Part shown: piece after piece, positions 52,703-64,000 of the stretch
How the letters are laid out: each line of letters starts with the position of its first letter
How positions within the stretch are numbered: position 1 is the stretch's first letter
From: an uncultured Flavobacteriaceae bacterium
GTDB taxonomy: Bacteria; Bacteroidota; Bacteroidia; Flavobacteriales; Flavobacteriaceae
Reading direction: 5' to 3'
Length of the DNA: 64,000 nucleotides
Assembly: GCA_938011315.1 (NCBI GenBank)
Contig: CALLUG010000015.1
Span: 1 to 64,000 of the forward strand
Program-made: the position numbers and the translations under genes
The notes under the pieces: generated by a model
The model's database searches: none
Told to the model about the DNA's origin: nothing
What the model saw: the letters and a program-made list of their open reading frames with translations, nothing else

Positions 52703-54298
52703 TTGATTATGAGCATAGATACAGAAATTGCTAGGCGTCGTACGTTTGGTATTATATCGCATCCCGATGCGGGTAAGACGACGCTTACAGAGAAGCTGCT
52801 GCTCTTTGGCGGTGCTATACAGGAGGCTGGTGCGGTAAAGAGTAATAAGGTAAAGAAAGGTGCTACGAGCGACTTTATGGCGATAGAGCGCCAGCGTGGT
52901 ATATCGGTAGCGACTTCGGTTTTGGCCTTTGAGTATAAGGGGATAAAGATTAATATTTTGGACACGCCGGGGCATAAGGATTTTGCCGAAGATACCTTTA
53001 GGACGCTTACAGCGGTCGATAGCGTTATTGTGGTTATAGATGTGGCTAAGGGTGTGGAGGAGCAAACGGAGAAGCTTGTGGCGGTTTGCCGTATGCGTAG
53101 TATTCCTATTATTGTGTTTGTAAACAAGCTGGACCGTGAGGGCAAGGATGCCTTTGACTTGCTGGATGAGATTGAGCAAAAACTAAAGCTAAGGGTTACG
53201 CCGCTTAGTTTTCCTATAGGTATGGGGTATGGGTTTAAGGGGATTTACAATTTGTGGGAGCAAAACGTAAATTTGTTTAGCCCAGACCATAAGCAGCATG
53301 TTACGGCTACGGTAGAGGTTAAGGACCTCAATGCACCGTTGCTAGAGGCTACGGTGGGCGATGCTGCTGCGCATACGCTGCGTGAGGAACTGGATCTTGT
53401 GGCGGGGGTGTACCCAGAGTTTGATACGGAAGCTTACTTACGTGGCGAGCTGCAGCCTGTGTTTTTTGGTTCTGCCCTAACCAACTTTGGGGTGCGTGAG
53501 CTGCTAGACTGCTTTGTGAGTATTGCGCCCAAGCCTCGTGCTAAGCAGAGCGAAACACGCTTGGTTGCGCCAGAGGAGGCTAAGTTTACGGGTTTTGTGT
53601 TTAAAATACACGCCAATATGGATCCCAACCACAGAAATAGATTGGCGTTTATAAAGGTGGTTTCGGGCACTTTTAGGCGCAACGTACCTTACTTGCATGT
53701 GCGGCTGGGGAAGCGGATGAAGTTTTCGAGTCCTAATGCTTTTTTTGCTGAAAAGAAACAGATTGTAGAGGTGTCTTATCCTGGCGATATTGTGGGGATA
53801 CAGGATACTGGTAGTTTTAAGATTGGCGATAGCCTTAGTGAGGGCGAGGCGATTAGCTATAAGGGGATTCCTAGTTTTTCGCCAGAGCATTTTAGGTATA
53901 TTAATAATGCGGATCCGCTAAAGTCGAAACAACTGTACAAGGGTATTGACCAGCTTATGGACGAGGGGGTGGCACAACTGTTTACCTTAAACCTTAATAA
54001 CCGCAAGGTTATTGGTACGGTGGGGGCCTTGCAGTATGAGGTGATACAGTACCGCTTGGCGCATGAGTACGGTGCTAAGTGTAGCTACGAAACCTTGAAT
54101 GTGTATAAGGCTTGCTGGGTAGATCCTGAGGATGAAAAGAGTGCTGAGTTTATGGATTTTAAGCGTGTAAAACAGCGATATCTTGCGCGGGATAAGCAGG
54201 GGCAGTTGGTGTTTTTGGCGGATTCGAGTTTTACGCTACAACTTACGCAGCAGAAGTATCCGAGTATTCAGTTTCATTTGAGCTCGGAATACCGTTAG
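52703..54298 (+). CDS. prfC: Peptide chain release factor 3
   Basis: IISHPDAGKTTLTEKLLLFGGAIQEAGAVK; ERQRGISV; DTPGHKDFAEDT; VNKLDREG. Start at 52703 or second Met 52709. Confidence 0.96.
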   Translation: MIMSIDTEIARRRTFGIISHPDAGKTTLTEKLLLFGGAIQEAGAVKSNKVKKGATSDFMAIERQRGISVATSVLAFEYKGIKINILDTPGHKDFAEDTFRTLTAVDSVIVVIDVAKGVEEQTEKLVAVCRMRSIPIIVFVNKLDREGKDAFDLLDEIEQKLKLRVTPLSFPIGMGYGFKGIYNLWEQNVNLFSPDHKQHVTATVEVKDLNAPLLEATVGDAAAHTLREELDLVAGVYPEFDTEAYLRGELQPVFFGSALTNFGVRELLDCFVSIAPKPRAKQSETRLVAPEEAKFTGFVFKIHANMDPNHRNRLAFIKVVSGTFRRNVPYLHVRLGKRMKFSSPNAFFAEKKQIVEVSYPGDIVGIQDTGSFKIGDSLSEGEAISYKGIPSFSPEHFRYINNADPLKSKQLYKGIDQLMDEGVAQLFTLNLNNRKVIGTVGALQYEVIQYRLAHEYGAKCSYETLNVYKACWVDPEDEKSAEFMDFKRVKQRYLARDKQGQLVFLADSSFTLQLTQQKYPSIQFHLSSEYR

Positions 54299-54669
54299 TA
54301 CCAAAATAAGAGGGATGTGTTTTATTTTTTCAGAAAAAACTTAATATAATGCGTTTTAATGAGGTTTTGAACTGTAAATGCTGTATTGGTATTACTTTTT
54401 TGTTAAGTGTTGTTTTTGATACCTTAGAATGAGCTTTAAAATTACTGGTATGACTTTAGTTTATTGTTTTGGGTGTTGCTATAGGTTTTTCTTATTTATG
54501 TTTAGTGTTGTGCTCATACCCTATTGTTTATTTTAAAATACTTATTGGTACTTATTGGTGTAAGCAAGTTCTATAGGTTTAAATTGTAATTGGTTCTAAG
54601 CTTGTATGTATGTGCTTTTTTATTATGCGCTTATATTTAGAGCGCAAATAACAGCTACAGCAAGTTGTA

Positions 54670-54990
54670 TTAGGCTTGTCCTGTGGGGCCAAAATTGAGA
54701 GGAAGTGCGGGTTGCTCGTAATCTTTAATTTCGCCGTGTGCTTTTTCAAAGCGTTTTACATTATCGTGTAGGGCTTTTACAAGGCGTTTGGCATGTTGTG
54801 GGCTAAGTATAATACGCGATTTCACTTTACTTTTTGGAACGCCTGGCATTACACTTACAAAGTCGAGTACAAACTCTGATGCCGAGTGGTTAATAATAGC
54901 GAGGTTGGCGTAAACGCCTTGAGAGATGCTTTCGTCCAGCTCGATATTAATTTGGTTGTTGTTGTTCTTGTTGTTATTATCGTTTGCCAT
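54670..54990 (-). CDS. DUF3467 domain-containing protein
   Basis: Start trimmed to MANDNNNKNNN; GVYANLAIINHSASEFVLDFVSVMPGVPKSKVKSRIILSPQHAKRLVKAL. Confidence 0.88.
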   Translation of the reverse strand: MANDNNNKNNNNQINIELDESISQGVYANLAIINHSASEFVLDFVSVMPGVPKSKVKSRIILSPQHAKRLVKALHDNVKRFEKAHGEIKDYEQPALPLNFGPTGQA

Positions 54991-55006
54991 AATAGTTTGT
55001 TTGTAA

Positions 55007-55035
55007 ACAAAATCCCGCAATTAACGGGATTTTGT
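55007..55035 (-). terminator. Terminator downstream of rpoC
   Basis: ACAAAATCCCGcaattaaCGGGATTTTGT. Confidence 0.8.
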
Positions 55036-55113
55036 GTTTTTAATATCAATTGTTGTTTTAACAGGCCTAGTTTTGGGTCGTATATGACGGCTCTAGGGGG
55101 TTAAAAACGCTTG

Positions 55114-58100
55114 TTAATTGTAATTGACTTCGTGTTTGTTTTGCAACATTCCGTCATACTCATCTTTGGCGCCAACAATAATGTCGTCGTAATGCCTAAG
55201 TCCTGTTCCTGCTGGTATTTTGTGTCCAACAATAACATTTTCTTTTAGGCCCTCTAGGGCATCTACTTTGGCGCTTACTGCGGCCTCGTTAAGCACCTTT
55301 GTGGTTTCTTGGAAGGAGGCTGCAGAGATGAACGATTTTGTTTGTAAAGAAGCTCTAGTAATCCCTTGCAATATAGGGGTTGCTGTTGCGGGTTGTGCAT
55401 CCCTTGCTTGAACTAGTTTTTTGTCTTCGCGACGTAGCATAGAGTTTTCGTCTCTTAGCTCTCGCAGGCTTACAATTTGTCCTGGTTTTAGGTTTTGGGA
55501 ATCTCCTGCGTCTTCGATAACTTTTTTTCCAAAAATGGTGTCGTTTTCGTCAATAAAGTCGGTTTTGTGCACCAATTGGTCTTCTAGGAAAATGGTATCT
55601 CCAGAGTCTTCAATTCTTACCTTACGCATCATCTGTCTTACGACAACCTCAAAGTGCTTGTCGTTAATTTTTACGCCTTGCAGTCGGTACACTTCTTGCA
55701 CTTCGTTTACGAGGTACTGCTGTACGGCAGAAGGGCCTTTGATGTTTAGGATATCGTTTGGCGTTATAGAGCCGTCGGATAGTGGCATTCCTGCTTTTAC
55801 AAAATCGTTTTCTTGTACTAAAATTTGATTAGAGAGCTTAACGAGGTATTTTTTAATCACACCGAGTTTGGACTCTATAATAATTTCGCGGTTTCCACGC
55901 TTTATTTTACCAAAAGAAACCACACCATCTATTTCGCTAACAATAGCGGGGTTGGATGGGTTACGGGCTTCAAACAGCTCGGTTACACGAGGTAGTCCTC
56001 CTGTAATATCGCCTGCTTTGGCGGATTTTCGTGGTATTTTTACTAAGATTTTGCCTATATTAATATCATCGCCATCATCGGTCATGATATGTGCACCTAC
56101 AGGTAGGTTGTAGGAGCGTATGGCATTGCCTTTAGCATCTTCGACAATTAGGGTTGGAATTAGCTTTTTATTTCTGGATTCGGAAATTACTTTTTCTTGA
56201 AATCCTGTTTGCTCGTCAATTTCTACCTGGTAGGTAACGCCTTGTTCAATATTTTCGTAGCGTACTTTTCCTGCAAATTCAGAAATAATAACTCCGTTGT
56301 AAGGGTCCCATTGGCAAACGACATCGCCTGCTTTTAGTTTTTGGTTTTTCTTTACAAAAATGTGCGACCCGTAAGGGATGTTATTATTACTTAATACAAT
56401 GCCTGTATTTTCGTCTATTAATTTAATTTCGGATGTTCTGGAAATAACCACATCAACTTCATTGCCCTCGCTGTCTTCGCCTTTTACGGTTTTGAGGTCT
56501 TCTATTTCGGCTTTACCATTAAACTTAACGGTGAGTTTGTTTTCTTCAGAAATGTTACCTGCAATACCCCCTACGTGAAACGTACGAAGGGTTAGCTGTG
56601 TCCCTGGTTCTCCAATAGATTGTGCGGCTACAACACCAACGGCTTCGCCACGCTGCACCATTTTGCCAGTTGCAAGGTTGCGGCCATAACATTTGGTACA
56701 GATGCCTTTTTTGGCTTCGCAGGTTAATGCCGAACGTACTTCAACAGCATCTACTGGTGAGGCTTCTATTTGTTTTGCAATAGCGTTATCGATATGCGCT
56801 CCTGCGGCAACTAATATTTCTTGCGTTAGGGGATTAATAACGTCGTGTAGGGCGGTACGTCCTACGATGCGCTCTTCTAGAGTTTCTACGATTTCTTCGT
56901 TTTTCTTTAGAGGCTCTACGGTAATGCCTCTAAGGGTGCCACAGTCTTCAATATTGACAATAACATCTTGAGAAACGTCTACCAAACGTCGTGTTAGGTA
57001 ACCTGCATCGGCAGTTTTTAGTGCGGTATCGGCTAGTCCTTTACGAGCACCGTGGGTAGAGATAAAATACTCTAGGATAGATAAGCCTTCTTTAAAGTTG
57101 GAAAGGATTGGGTTTTCAATAATTTCGCCTCCCCCTGCGTTCGATTTTTTAGGTTTAGCCATTAGGCCACGCATTCCTGTAAGTTGGCGTATTTGCTCTT
57201 TAGACCCCCTGGCTCCAGAGTCGAGCATCATAAACACGGAGTTAAACCCTTGCTGATCTTCGCGAATACGCTTCATTGACAGCTCGGTTAGCTCTGCATT
57301 GGTAGAGGTCCAAATGTCGATAACTTGGTTGTAACGCTCGTTATTGGTAATAAGTCCCATGTTGTAATTGCCCATAATGCCATCAATTTGTTTGTTGGCA
57401 GTGGCAATCATGCTATGCTTTTCTGGTGGAATAATAATGTCTCCTAAGCTAAAGGACAGTCCGCCCTTGAAGGCAAAGTTATAGCCTAAGGATTTAATTT
57501 CGTCTAGAAATGCTGCTGTTTCGGGAACGCTAGTTGCTTTAAGAATTTCGTGGATGATATCTCTTAGCGATTTTTTTGTTAATACCTCGTTGATAAAGCC
57601 TGCTGCTTCGGGTACTTTTTCGTTAAATAAGACCCGCCCAACGGTAGTTTCTATAATTTGTGTTGTGAGCTCGCCTTTGTCGTTAAAGTCCTTTGTTCTT
57701 ACTTTTATAGAGGCGTTTAGGTTAACGCGCTTTTGGTTGTAAGCAATGGTTACTTCTTCTGGAGAGTAAAAGGTAAGTCCTTCGCCAACGATAGGTAGGG
57801 CTTTGGTTGATTTTCGCAACTTGGTCATGTAATACAAGCCCAGTACCATATCTTGAGATGGCACTGTAACAGGAGAGCCATTTGCAGGGTTTAGGATATT
57901 GTGCGATGCCAACATTAGTAACTGCGCTTCCAGAATAGCTTCTGGGCCTAGCGGTAAGTGTACTGCCATTTGGTCGCCATCAAAATCGGCATTAAAGGCG
58001 GTACATACTAGGGGGTGTAGCTGTATTGCCTTGCCCTCTATAAGTTTAGGCTGAAAGGCTTGTATGCCCAAGCGGTGAAGCGTAGGCGCACGGTTGAGTA

Positions 58101-59415
58101 GTACGGGGTGTCCTTTTAGGACATTTTCTAGAATATCCCAAACTACAGGTTCTTTTTTGTCTATAATTTTTTTGGCAGATTTTACGGTTTTTACAATCCC
58201 CCTTTCTATCAATTTACGAATTACAAAAGGTTTGTATAGCTCTGCTGCCATGTTTTTTGGTAAGCCACACTCAAATAACTTTAATTCTGGCCCTACTACA
58301 ATAACAGAACGTGCGGAGTAATCGACACGTTTTCCTAATAGGTTTTGACGAAAACGTCCTTGTTTTCCTTTAAGGGAATCGGATAGGGACTTAAGCGGCC
58401 TGTTGGAATCTGTTTTTACGGCAGAGGATTTGCGGGTGTTATCGAACAAGGAATCTACCGACTCTTGAAGCATTCGTTTTTCGTTACGCAAAATAACCTC
58501 TGGGGCTTTTATTTCTACCAAGCGTTTTAGACGGTTGTTACGAATAATAACACGACGGTATAAGTCGTTAAGGTCTGATGTTGCAAAACGTCCTCCATCT
58601 AGTGGGACTAGGGGGCGTAATTCTGGCGGAATTACAGGTACGGCTTTTACAATCATCCACTCGGGATTGTTTTCTCTATTTTTGTTAGCATCTCTTAGGG
58701 CTTCGACCACTTGTAAGCGTTTTAGGGCTTCTGTTTTACGTTGCTTAGAGGTTTCTGTATTGGCTTTATGGCGCAGTTCAAAAGATAAGGCATCTAGGTC
58801 TATACGCGACAATAGCTCTATTAAGCACTCGGCACCCATTTTTGCCACAAACTTTTGGGGGTCTGTGTCTTCAAGATATTGGTTGTCTTGTGGGAGTGTT
58901 TCGAGGATATTGAGGTATTCTTCTTCGGTTAAGAAATCCATTTTTTGCAAAGGTTCGCCTTCGGCATTTTTGGCATTTCCTGATTGTATTACGACATAAC
59001 GCTCGTAATAGATAATCATGTCTAGTTTTTTGGACGGTAAGCCCAATAAGTAGCCTATTTTGTTTGGTAATGATCGGAAGTACCATATATGAGCTACAGG
59101 AACAACTAGGCTGATATGTCCTACTCTATCGCGGCGCACTTTTTTTTCGGTAACTTCTACGCCACAGCGGTCGCAAACAATACCTTTGTAGCGAATGCGT
59201 TTGTATTTTCCGCAAGCACATTCGTAATCTTTTACGGGGCCAAAAATACGCTCGCAAAACAAGCCATCGCGTTCGGGTTTATGAGTTCTATAATTAATGG
59301 TTTCGGGTTTTAGCACCTCGCCTTTGGACGCTGCCAAAATTGACTCTGGAGAGGCTAAACCAATTGAAATTTTATTAAATTTCTGTACTGTATTATTATC
59401 TTGTTTTCTTGCCAT
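55114..59415 (-). CDS. rpoC: DNA-directed RNA polymerase subunit beta'
   Basis: [15 protein letters not shown] catalytic motif; full-length. Confidence 0.99.
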   Translation of the reverse strand: MARKQDNNTVQKFNKISIGLASPESILAASKGEVLKPETINYRTHKPERDGLFCERIFGPVKDYECACGKYKRIRYKGIVCDRCGVEVTEKKVRRDRVGHISLVVPVAHIWYFRSLPNKIGYLLGLPSKKLDMIIYYERYVVIQSGNAKNAEGEPLQKMDFLTEEEYLNILETLPQDNQYLEDTDPQKFVAKMGAECLIELLSRIDLDALSFELRHKANTETSKQRKTEALKRLQVVEALRDANKNRENNPEWMIVKAVPVIPPELRPLVPLDGGRFATSDLNDLYRRVIIRNNRLKRLVEIKAPEVILRNEKRMLQESVDSLFDNTRKSSAVKTDSNRPLKSLSDSLKGKQGRFRQNLLGKRVDYSARSVIVVGPELKLFECGLPKNMAAELYKPFVIRKLIERGIVKTVKSAKKIIDKKEPVVWDILENVLKGHPVLLNRAPTLHRLGIQAFQPKLIEGKAIQLHPLVCTAFNADFDGDQMAVHLPLGPEAILEAQLLMLASHNILNPANGSPVTVPSQDMVLGLYYMTKLRKSTKALPIVGEGLTFYSPEEVTIAYNQKRVNLNASIKVRTKDFNDKGELTTQIIETTVGRVLFNEKVPEAAGFINEVLTKKSLRDIIHEILKATSVPETAAFLDEIKSLGYNFAFKGGLSFSLGDIIIPPEKHSMIATANKQIDGIMGNYNMGLITNNERYNQVIDIWTSTNAELTELSMKRIREDQQGFNSVFMMLDSGARGSKEQIRQLTGMRGLMAKPKKSNAGGGEIIENPILSNFKEGLSILEYFISTHGARKGLADTALKTADAGYLTRRLVDVSQDVIVNIEDCGTLRGITVEPLKKNEEIVETLEERIVGRTALHDVINPLTQEILVAAGAHIDNAIAKQIEASPVDAVEVRSALTCEAKKGICTKCYGRNLATGKMVQRGEAVGVVAAQSIGEPGTQLTLRTFHVGGIAGNISEENKLTVKFNGKAEIEDLKTVKGEDSEGNEVDVVISRTSEIKLIDENTGIVLSNNNIPYGSHIFVKKNQKLKAGDVVCQWDPYNGVIISEFAGKVRYENIEQGVTYQVEIDEQTGFQEKVISESRNKKLIPTLIVEDAKGNAIRSYNLPVGAHIMTDDGDDINIGKILVKIPRKSAKAGDITGGLPRVTELFEARNPSNPAIVSEIDGVVSFGKIKRGNREIIIESKLGVIKKYLVKLSNQILVQENDFVKAGMPLSDGSITPNDILNIKGPSAVQQYLVNEVQEVYRLQGVKINDKHFEVVVRQMMRKVRIEDSGDTIFLEDQLVHKTDFIDENDTIFGKKVIEDAGDSQNLKPGQIVSLRELRDENSMLRREDKKLVQARDAQPATATPILQGITRASLQTKSFISAASFQETTKVLNEAAVSAKVDALEGLKENVIVGHKIPAGTGLRHYDDIIVGAKDEYDGMLQNKHEVNYN

Positions 59416-59508
59416 AATGCTGAAAAATAATATTTGTTGTTTGATGTGAGGTTACTACACCTCTTTAGTTGATTAACAAGCCCTTTGCTGCTCGACAAAG
59501 GGCATTTG

Positions 59509-62500
59509 TTATTCTTCTAATCTTATATCCAATCCGAGACCTTTTAGTTCATGCATTAATACATTGAACGATTCTGGTAAGCCTGGTTCTGGCATTGGGT
59601 CGCCTTTTACAATGGCTTCGTAAGTTTTGGCTCGTCCTACAACATCGTCCGATTTTACGGTTAAGATTTCTCTTAGTGTTGCAGAAGCTCCATAGGCTTC
59701 TAGGGCCCAAACTTCCATCTCTCCAAAACGCTGTCCTCCAAATTGTGCTTTACCACCAAGAGGTTGTTGTGTAATTAAAGAGTATGGCCCTATGGATCTT
59801 GCGTGCATCTTATCGTCTACCATATGTCCGAGTTTAAGCATATAAATTACCCCTACTGTTGCTGGCTGATCAAAACGATCGCCTGTACCGCCATCGTATA
59901 GATAGGTATGTCCAAACCTAGGAATACCAGCTTCGTCTGTAAACTGGTTGATTTGATCTAGGGTTGCGCCATCAAAAATTGGCGATGCGTAAGTGCGATT
60001 TAGTTTTTGTCCTGCCCAGCCTAAAACGGTTTCGTAGATTTGCCCGATATTCATTCGGGACGGTACTCCTAGTGGGTTTAATACAATATCTACTGGAGTG
60101 CCATCTTCTAAAAAGGGCATGTCTTCTTGACGAACAATACGTGCCACGATCCCTTTGTTACCGTGACGTCCTGCCATTTTATCTCCAACTTTGAGTTTTC
60201 GTTTTTTGGCAATATAAACTTTTGCTAATTTTATGATTCCTGCGGGTAACTCATCGCCTACAGAAATTGTAAATTTCTCGCGTCGTAATGCGCCTTGCAA
60301 ATCGTTTTCTTTTATTTTGTAGTTATGAATTAGGTCTGCAACGAGCTTATTGGTAGCAGCGTCTGTAGTCCATTTTCCTGAAACTAAATGTGCGTAATCG
60401 TCTACTGCGTTTAGCATTTTTAGGGTAAATTTCTTTCCTTTAGGAAAGATTTCTTCGCCAAGGTCGTTAAATACGCCTTGTGCGGTTTTACCACCAACGA
60501 TAGCAAATAACTTATCGATTAGAATGGTTTGTAAACTCTCAAACCTAGCGTCGTAGCTATCTTCTAACTTTATGATATCGTCTTTATCTTTAGCTCGTTT
60601 GCGTTTGTCTTTTATGGCTCTTGCAAATAATTTTTTATCGATAACCACACCGTGCAATGATGGGGATGCTTTTAGGGAGGCATCCTTTACATCTCCTGCT
60701 TTATCGCCAAATATGGCTCTTAGGAGTTTTTCTTCTGGAGTGGGGTCTGACTCTCCTTTTGGCGTAATTTTTCCGATAAGGATATCGCCTGGTTTAATTT
60801 CTGCACCGACACGGATCATTCCGTTTTCGTCTAGGTCTTTTGTTGCTTCTTCGGATACGTTAGGGATATCGTTAGTTAGCTCTTCGTTTCCTAGTTTTGT
60901 ATCTCTTACCTCTAAGGAATACTCATCGATATGAATGGAGGTAAAAACGTCGTTACGCACTACTTTTTCTGAAATTACAATAGCGTCCTCAAAGTTATAC
61001 CCTTTCCAAGGCATAAAGGCTACTTTCATGTTTCGTCCGAGCGCTAACTCTCCGTTTTGTGTTGCATATCCTTCGCACAATACTTGACCTTTGGTTACTT
61101 TATCGCCTTTTTTTACGATCGCTTTTAGGCTAACCGAAGTGCCTTGATTTGTTTTCTTAAACTTTGTTAAGCGGTAGGTTTTTATATTGGAATCGAAGCT
61201 TACCATAGCTTCGTCTGCTGTGCGTGAGTACTGGATTGTAATTTTATTGGCATCGACATACTCTACAACGCCATCGCCTTCGGCATTTACTAATACTCTG
61301 GAGTCTGACGCTACTTGACGCTCTAAACCAGTCCCTACAATTGGGGCTTCTGGTTGTAATAAAGGTACTGCTTGGCGCATCATGTTAGAGCCCATTAAGG
61401 CACGGTTAGCATCATCATGCTCAAGGAATGGGATTAATGAGGCGGATATGGATGAGATTTGATTTGGTGCCACGTCGGTATAATGTACCTCTGATGGGTC
61501 AATGACAGGGAAATCGCCTTCCATACGTGCAATAACTTTGTCTTCTAATATTTTGCCGCTATCGTCTACAGGGATATTGGCTTGTGCGATTAATTGTCCT
61601 TCTTCTTCTTCGGCACTTAAGTATATAGGAGTGCCTTTAACATCGACTACGGCATCTTGTACTTTGCGGTAAGGGGTTTCTATAAAGCCCAAATTGTTTA
61701 CCTTAGCATATACCGATAGTGATGATATTAACCCAATGTTTGGCCCCTCTGGGGTTTCGATAGGACATAAACGTCCGTAATGTGTATAGTGTACGTCACG
61801 CACCTCAAACCCTGCTCTTTCGCGAGATAATCCTCCGGGTCCTAATGCTGATAAACGACGCTTGTGCGTAATTTCTGCAAGAGGATTGGTTTGGTCCATA
61901 AACTGAGATAGCTGATTGGTCCCAAAAAAGGAGTTGATAACTGAGGATAGTGTTTTGGCATTAATTAGGTCGATAGGTGTAAAGACCTCATTATCTCTCA
62001 CGTTCATACGTTCACGAATGGTTCGTGCCATACGTGCTAGTCCAACACCAAATTGAGAGGATAACTGCTCTCCAACGGTACGTACTCTACGGTTGGATAG
62101 GTGATCGATATCATCTATTTCTGCTTTGGAGTTGATAAGCTCTATTAAATATTTTATAATGGTTATAATATCTAGTTTGGTAAGCACTTGCTTATCCATA
62201 CCGATATCTAACTGTAATTTTTTGTTCATTCTGTAACGTCCAACTTCGCCGAGGTTGTAGCGCTGGTCGCTAAAAAATAGTTTATCTATAATACCACGTG
62301 CTGTTTCCTCATCTGGCGGCTCGGCATTACGTAATTGTCTATAGATATGCTCTACGGCTTCTTTTTCGGAATTTGTAGGGTCTTTTTGTAGGGTATTATG
62401 AATAATTGCATAATCGCCCGACTGTCCGTCTTCTTTATGTAATAAAATGGTTTTTACGCCAGCTTCTAGAATTTCTTCTATATTTTCTTTATCTAGCTCG

Positions 62501-63318
62501 GTATCACGATCTAGTACAATTTCGTTTCGCTCTATAGACACCACTTCTCCGGTATCTTCGTCTACAAAGTCTTCGTGCCATGTGTTGAGTACACGTGCGG
62601 CTAGTTTGCGTCCAATAGCTTTTTTGAGCCCTGCTTTTGAGGTTTTAATTTCTTCGGCAAGGTCAAATATTTCAAGAATATCTTTGTCTCGCTCAAAGCC
62701 AATTGCTCTAAATAGCGTGGTTACGGGTAATTTCTTTTTTCGGTCGATGTATGCGTACATGACTTGGTTGATGTCTGTAGCAAATTCGATCCAAGAGCCT
62801 TTAAAAGGGATAACTCTTGCGGAGTATAGCTTTGTACCATTGGCATGAAAGGATTGTCCAAAAAACACTCCTGGAGATCGGTGTAATTGCGATACGACCA
62901 CACGCTCTGCGCCATTGATACAAAATGTCCCGCTAGGGGTCATGTAAGGTATGGTGCCTAGGTATACGTCTTGAACAATGGTTTCGAAATCTTCATGCTC
63001 GGGGTCTGTACAAAATAATTTGAGTCTAGCCTTTAGTGGTACACTGTAGGTTAAGCCTCTTTCTATACATTCTTCTATGGCATATCTTGGTGGATCTATG
63101 AAGTAATCCAAAAATTCTAGAACAAATTGATTACGGGTATCTGTAATCGGGAAGTTTTCCATGAAGGTATTGTACAAGCCTTCATCTCCTCTTTCTTCTG
63201 ACTTTGTTTCTAATTGGAAAAAATCCTGGAAGGATTTTATTTGAATATCCAAAAAGTCTGGATATTCTGTTCTATTTTTAATAGATGAGAAATTTAATCT
63301 TTCAGCTTTTGCTAACAT
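59509..63318 (-). CDS. rpoB: DNA-directed RNA polymerase subunit beta
   Basis: [46 protein letters not shown]; full-length. Confidence 0.99.
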   Translation of the reverse strand: MLAKAERLNFSSIKNRTEYPDFLDIQIKSFQDFFQLETKSEERGDEGLYNTFMENFPITDTRNQFVLEFLDYFIDPPRYAIEECIERGLTYSVPLKARLKLFCTDPEHEDFETIVQDVYLGTIPYMTPSGTFCINGAERVVVSQLHRSPGVFFGQSFHANGTKLYSARVIPFKGSWIEFATDINQVMYAYIDRKKKLPVTTLFRAIGFERDKDILEIFDLAEEIKTSKAGLKKAIGRKLAARVLNTWHEDFVDEDTGEVVSIERNEIVLDRDTELDKENIEEILEAGVKTILLHKEDGQSGDYAIIHNTLQKDPTNSEKEAVEHIYRQLRNAEPPDEETARGIIDKLFFSDQRYNLGEVGRYRMNKKLQLDIGMDKQVLTKLDIITIIKYLIELINSKAEIDDIDHLSNRRVRTVGEQLSSQFGVGLARMARTIRERMNVRDNEVFTPIDLINAKTLSSVINSFFGTNQLSQFMDQTNPLAEITHKRRLSALGPGGLSRERAGFEVRDVHYTHYGRLCPIETPEGPNIGLISSLSVYAKVNNLGFIETPYRKVQDAVVDVKGTPIYLSAEEEEGQLIAQANIPVDDSGKILEDKVIARMEGDFPVIDPSEVHYTDVAPNQISSISASLIPFLEHDDANRALMGSNMMRQAVPLLQPEAPIVGTGLERQVASDSRVLVNAEGDGVVEYVDANKITIQYSRTADEAMVSFDSNIKTYRLTKFKKTNQGTSVSLKAIVKKGDKVTKGQVLCEGYATQNGELALGRNMKVAFMPWKGYNFEDAIVISEKVVRNDVFTSIHIDEYSLEVRDTKLGNEELTNDIPNVSEEATKDLDENGMIRVGAEIKPGDILIGKITPKGESDPTPEEKLLRAIFGDKAGDVKDASLKASPSLHGVVIDKKLFARAIKDKRKRAKDKDDIIKLEDSYDARFESLQTILIDKLFAIVGGKTAQGVFNDLGEEIFPKGKKFTLKMLNAVDDYAHLVSGKWTTDAATNKLVADLIHNYKIKENDLQGALRREKFTISVGDELPAGIIKLAKVYIAKKRKLKVGDKMAGRHGNKGIVARIVRQEDMPFLEDGTPVDIVLNPLGVPSRMNIGQIYETVLGWAGQKLNRTYASPIFDGATLDQINQFTDEAGIPRFGHTYLYDGGTGDRFDQPATVGVIYMLKLGHMVDDKMHARSIGPYSLITQQPLGGKAQFGGQRFGEMEVWALEAYGASATLREILTVKSDDVVGRAKTYEAIVKGDPMPEPGLPESFNVLMHELKGLGLDIRLEE

Positions 63319-63381
63319 CGACGAACGAAATTTTGATTAAAAAATAGTTTTGCGTGTACATAACTTCTATATACACAAAAG

Positions 63382-63426
63382 GGTTTAGGTCTTATTTGCG
63401 TTTTTTTTACGCAATAGACCTAAACC
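63382..63426 (-). promoter_or_regulatory. Long hairpin in rplL-rpoB spacer (putative attenuator or processing site)
   Basis: Minus strand GGTTTAGGTCTATTGCGTAAAAAAAACGCAAATAAGACCTAAACC. Confidence 0.6.
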
Positions 63427-63448
63427 TTATATTGTAGCTTGGTACTGC

Positions 63449-63826
63449 TTATTTAAGCTCAACCTCTGCTCCTGCTTCTTCTAAAGAAGACTTTAAGCCT
63501 TCGGCTTCGTCTTTAGACACGCCTTCTTTGATTGCGCTTGGTGCGTCGTCTACTAATCCTTTAGCTTCTTTTAGTCCTAAGCCAGTTAGTTCTTTAACTA
63601 ATTTTACAACGGCTAGTTTAGAGCTACCAGCAGCTTTTAGGATTACATCAAATTCTGTTTGTGCTTCTGCAGCGTCTCCGCCTCCAGCACCACCAGCAGC
63701 GGCAACAGCTACTGCAGCTGCAGCAGGTTCGATACCATACTCGTCTTTTAATATTCCAGCTAACTCATTAACTTCTTTTACTGTTAAGTTTACTAACTGC
63801 TCTGCGAAATCTTTTAAATCTGCCAT
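63449..63826 (-). CDS. rplL: 50S ribosomal protein L7/L12
   Basis: [31 protein letters not shown]...[21 protein letters not shown]. Confidence 0.98.
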   Translation of the reverse strand: MADLKDFAEQLVNLTVKEVNELAGILKDEYGIEPAAAAVAVAAAGGAGGGDAAEAQTEFDVILKAAGSSKLAVVKLVKELTGLGLKEAKGLVDDAPSAIKEGVSKDEAEGLKSSLEEAGAEVELK

Positions 63827-63894
63827 TTTTCTATCGTTTTAATAATTTTTTTTAATTGTTGTTTTATTTTGTAAAAAGTGCGTACATGTTTAGA

Positions 63895-64000
63895 TTATCC
63901 TTCTTTTTGGGATAATGTTTTTAAGATACCTGATAATTTACCACCACTAGATTGAAGTGCTGAAACCACATTTTTGGCTGGAGATTGTAATAGGCTAATA
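63895..64000 (-). CDS. rplJ: 50S ribosomal protein L10, C-terminal fragment (start outside window)
   Basis: Minus-strand translation ISLLQSPAKNVVSALQSSGGKLSGILKTLSQKEG* immediately upstream of rplL. Confidence 0.9.
   Translation of the reverse strand, partial: ISLLQSPAKNVVSALQSSGGKLSGILKTLSQKEG

Noticed and set aside
52646-53179. Minus-strand ORFs (52646-53179, 52696-53145) opposite prfC
   Set aside because: Overlap a clear, full-length prfC; no plausible protein features.
54300-54669. T/G-rich gap after prfC with ACTTATTGGT direct repeat and a weak match to the dispersed element (GAGCTTTAAAATTACTGGTAT)
   Set aside because: Similarity too short and degenerate to call an element copy; strand composition bias could explain it.

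Overview
The window is a 64 kb chromosomal segment from a Bacteroidetes genome, almost certainly Flavobacteriia. Supporting signals are TAnnTTTG promoters, two T9SS 'gliding motility' (CHU_C-type) C-termini, a PorP/SprF protein, and the gene content. It opens with a minus-strand rRNA operon: 16S, tRNA-Ile(GAT), tRNA-Ala(TGC) and a 23S truncated by the window edge. It closes with the minus-strand rplJ-rplL-rpoB-rpoC cluster. Between these are mostly housekeeping genes: tatA-like, M1 peptidase, pepE, purB, an alpha-2-macroglobulin/pbpC pair, SPFH, DUF819, manA, queD, idi and prfC. Two loci encode surface proteins. One is a two-gene unit at 10.6-13.7 kb with three 201-bp tandem repeats. The other is a ~16 kb transcription unit (about 52.27 to 35.94 kb, minus strand) with a 4327-aa DUF11-like repeat adhesin, PorP/SprF and OmpA/PD40. 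The signals most worth follow-up are: (i) the ~270-nt leader of the giant adhesin operon, which contains several inverted repeats resembling a structured RNA; (ii) a dispersed ~103-bp imperfect inverted-repeat element in several intergenic gaps; (iii) a repeated N-terminal module of the adhesin that I cannot assign to a family; (iv) strong hairpins between rplL/rpoB and rpoB/rpoC. No CRISPR array, prophage, transposase or recognisable defence system was seen. All assignments come from reading the sequence and ORF track; no database search was run.
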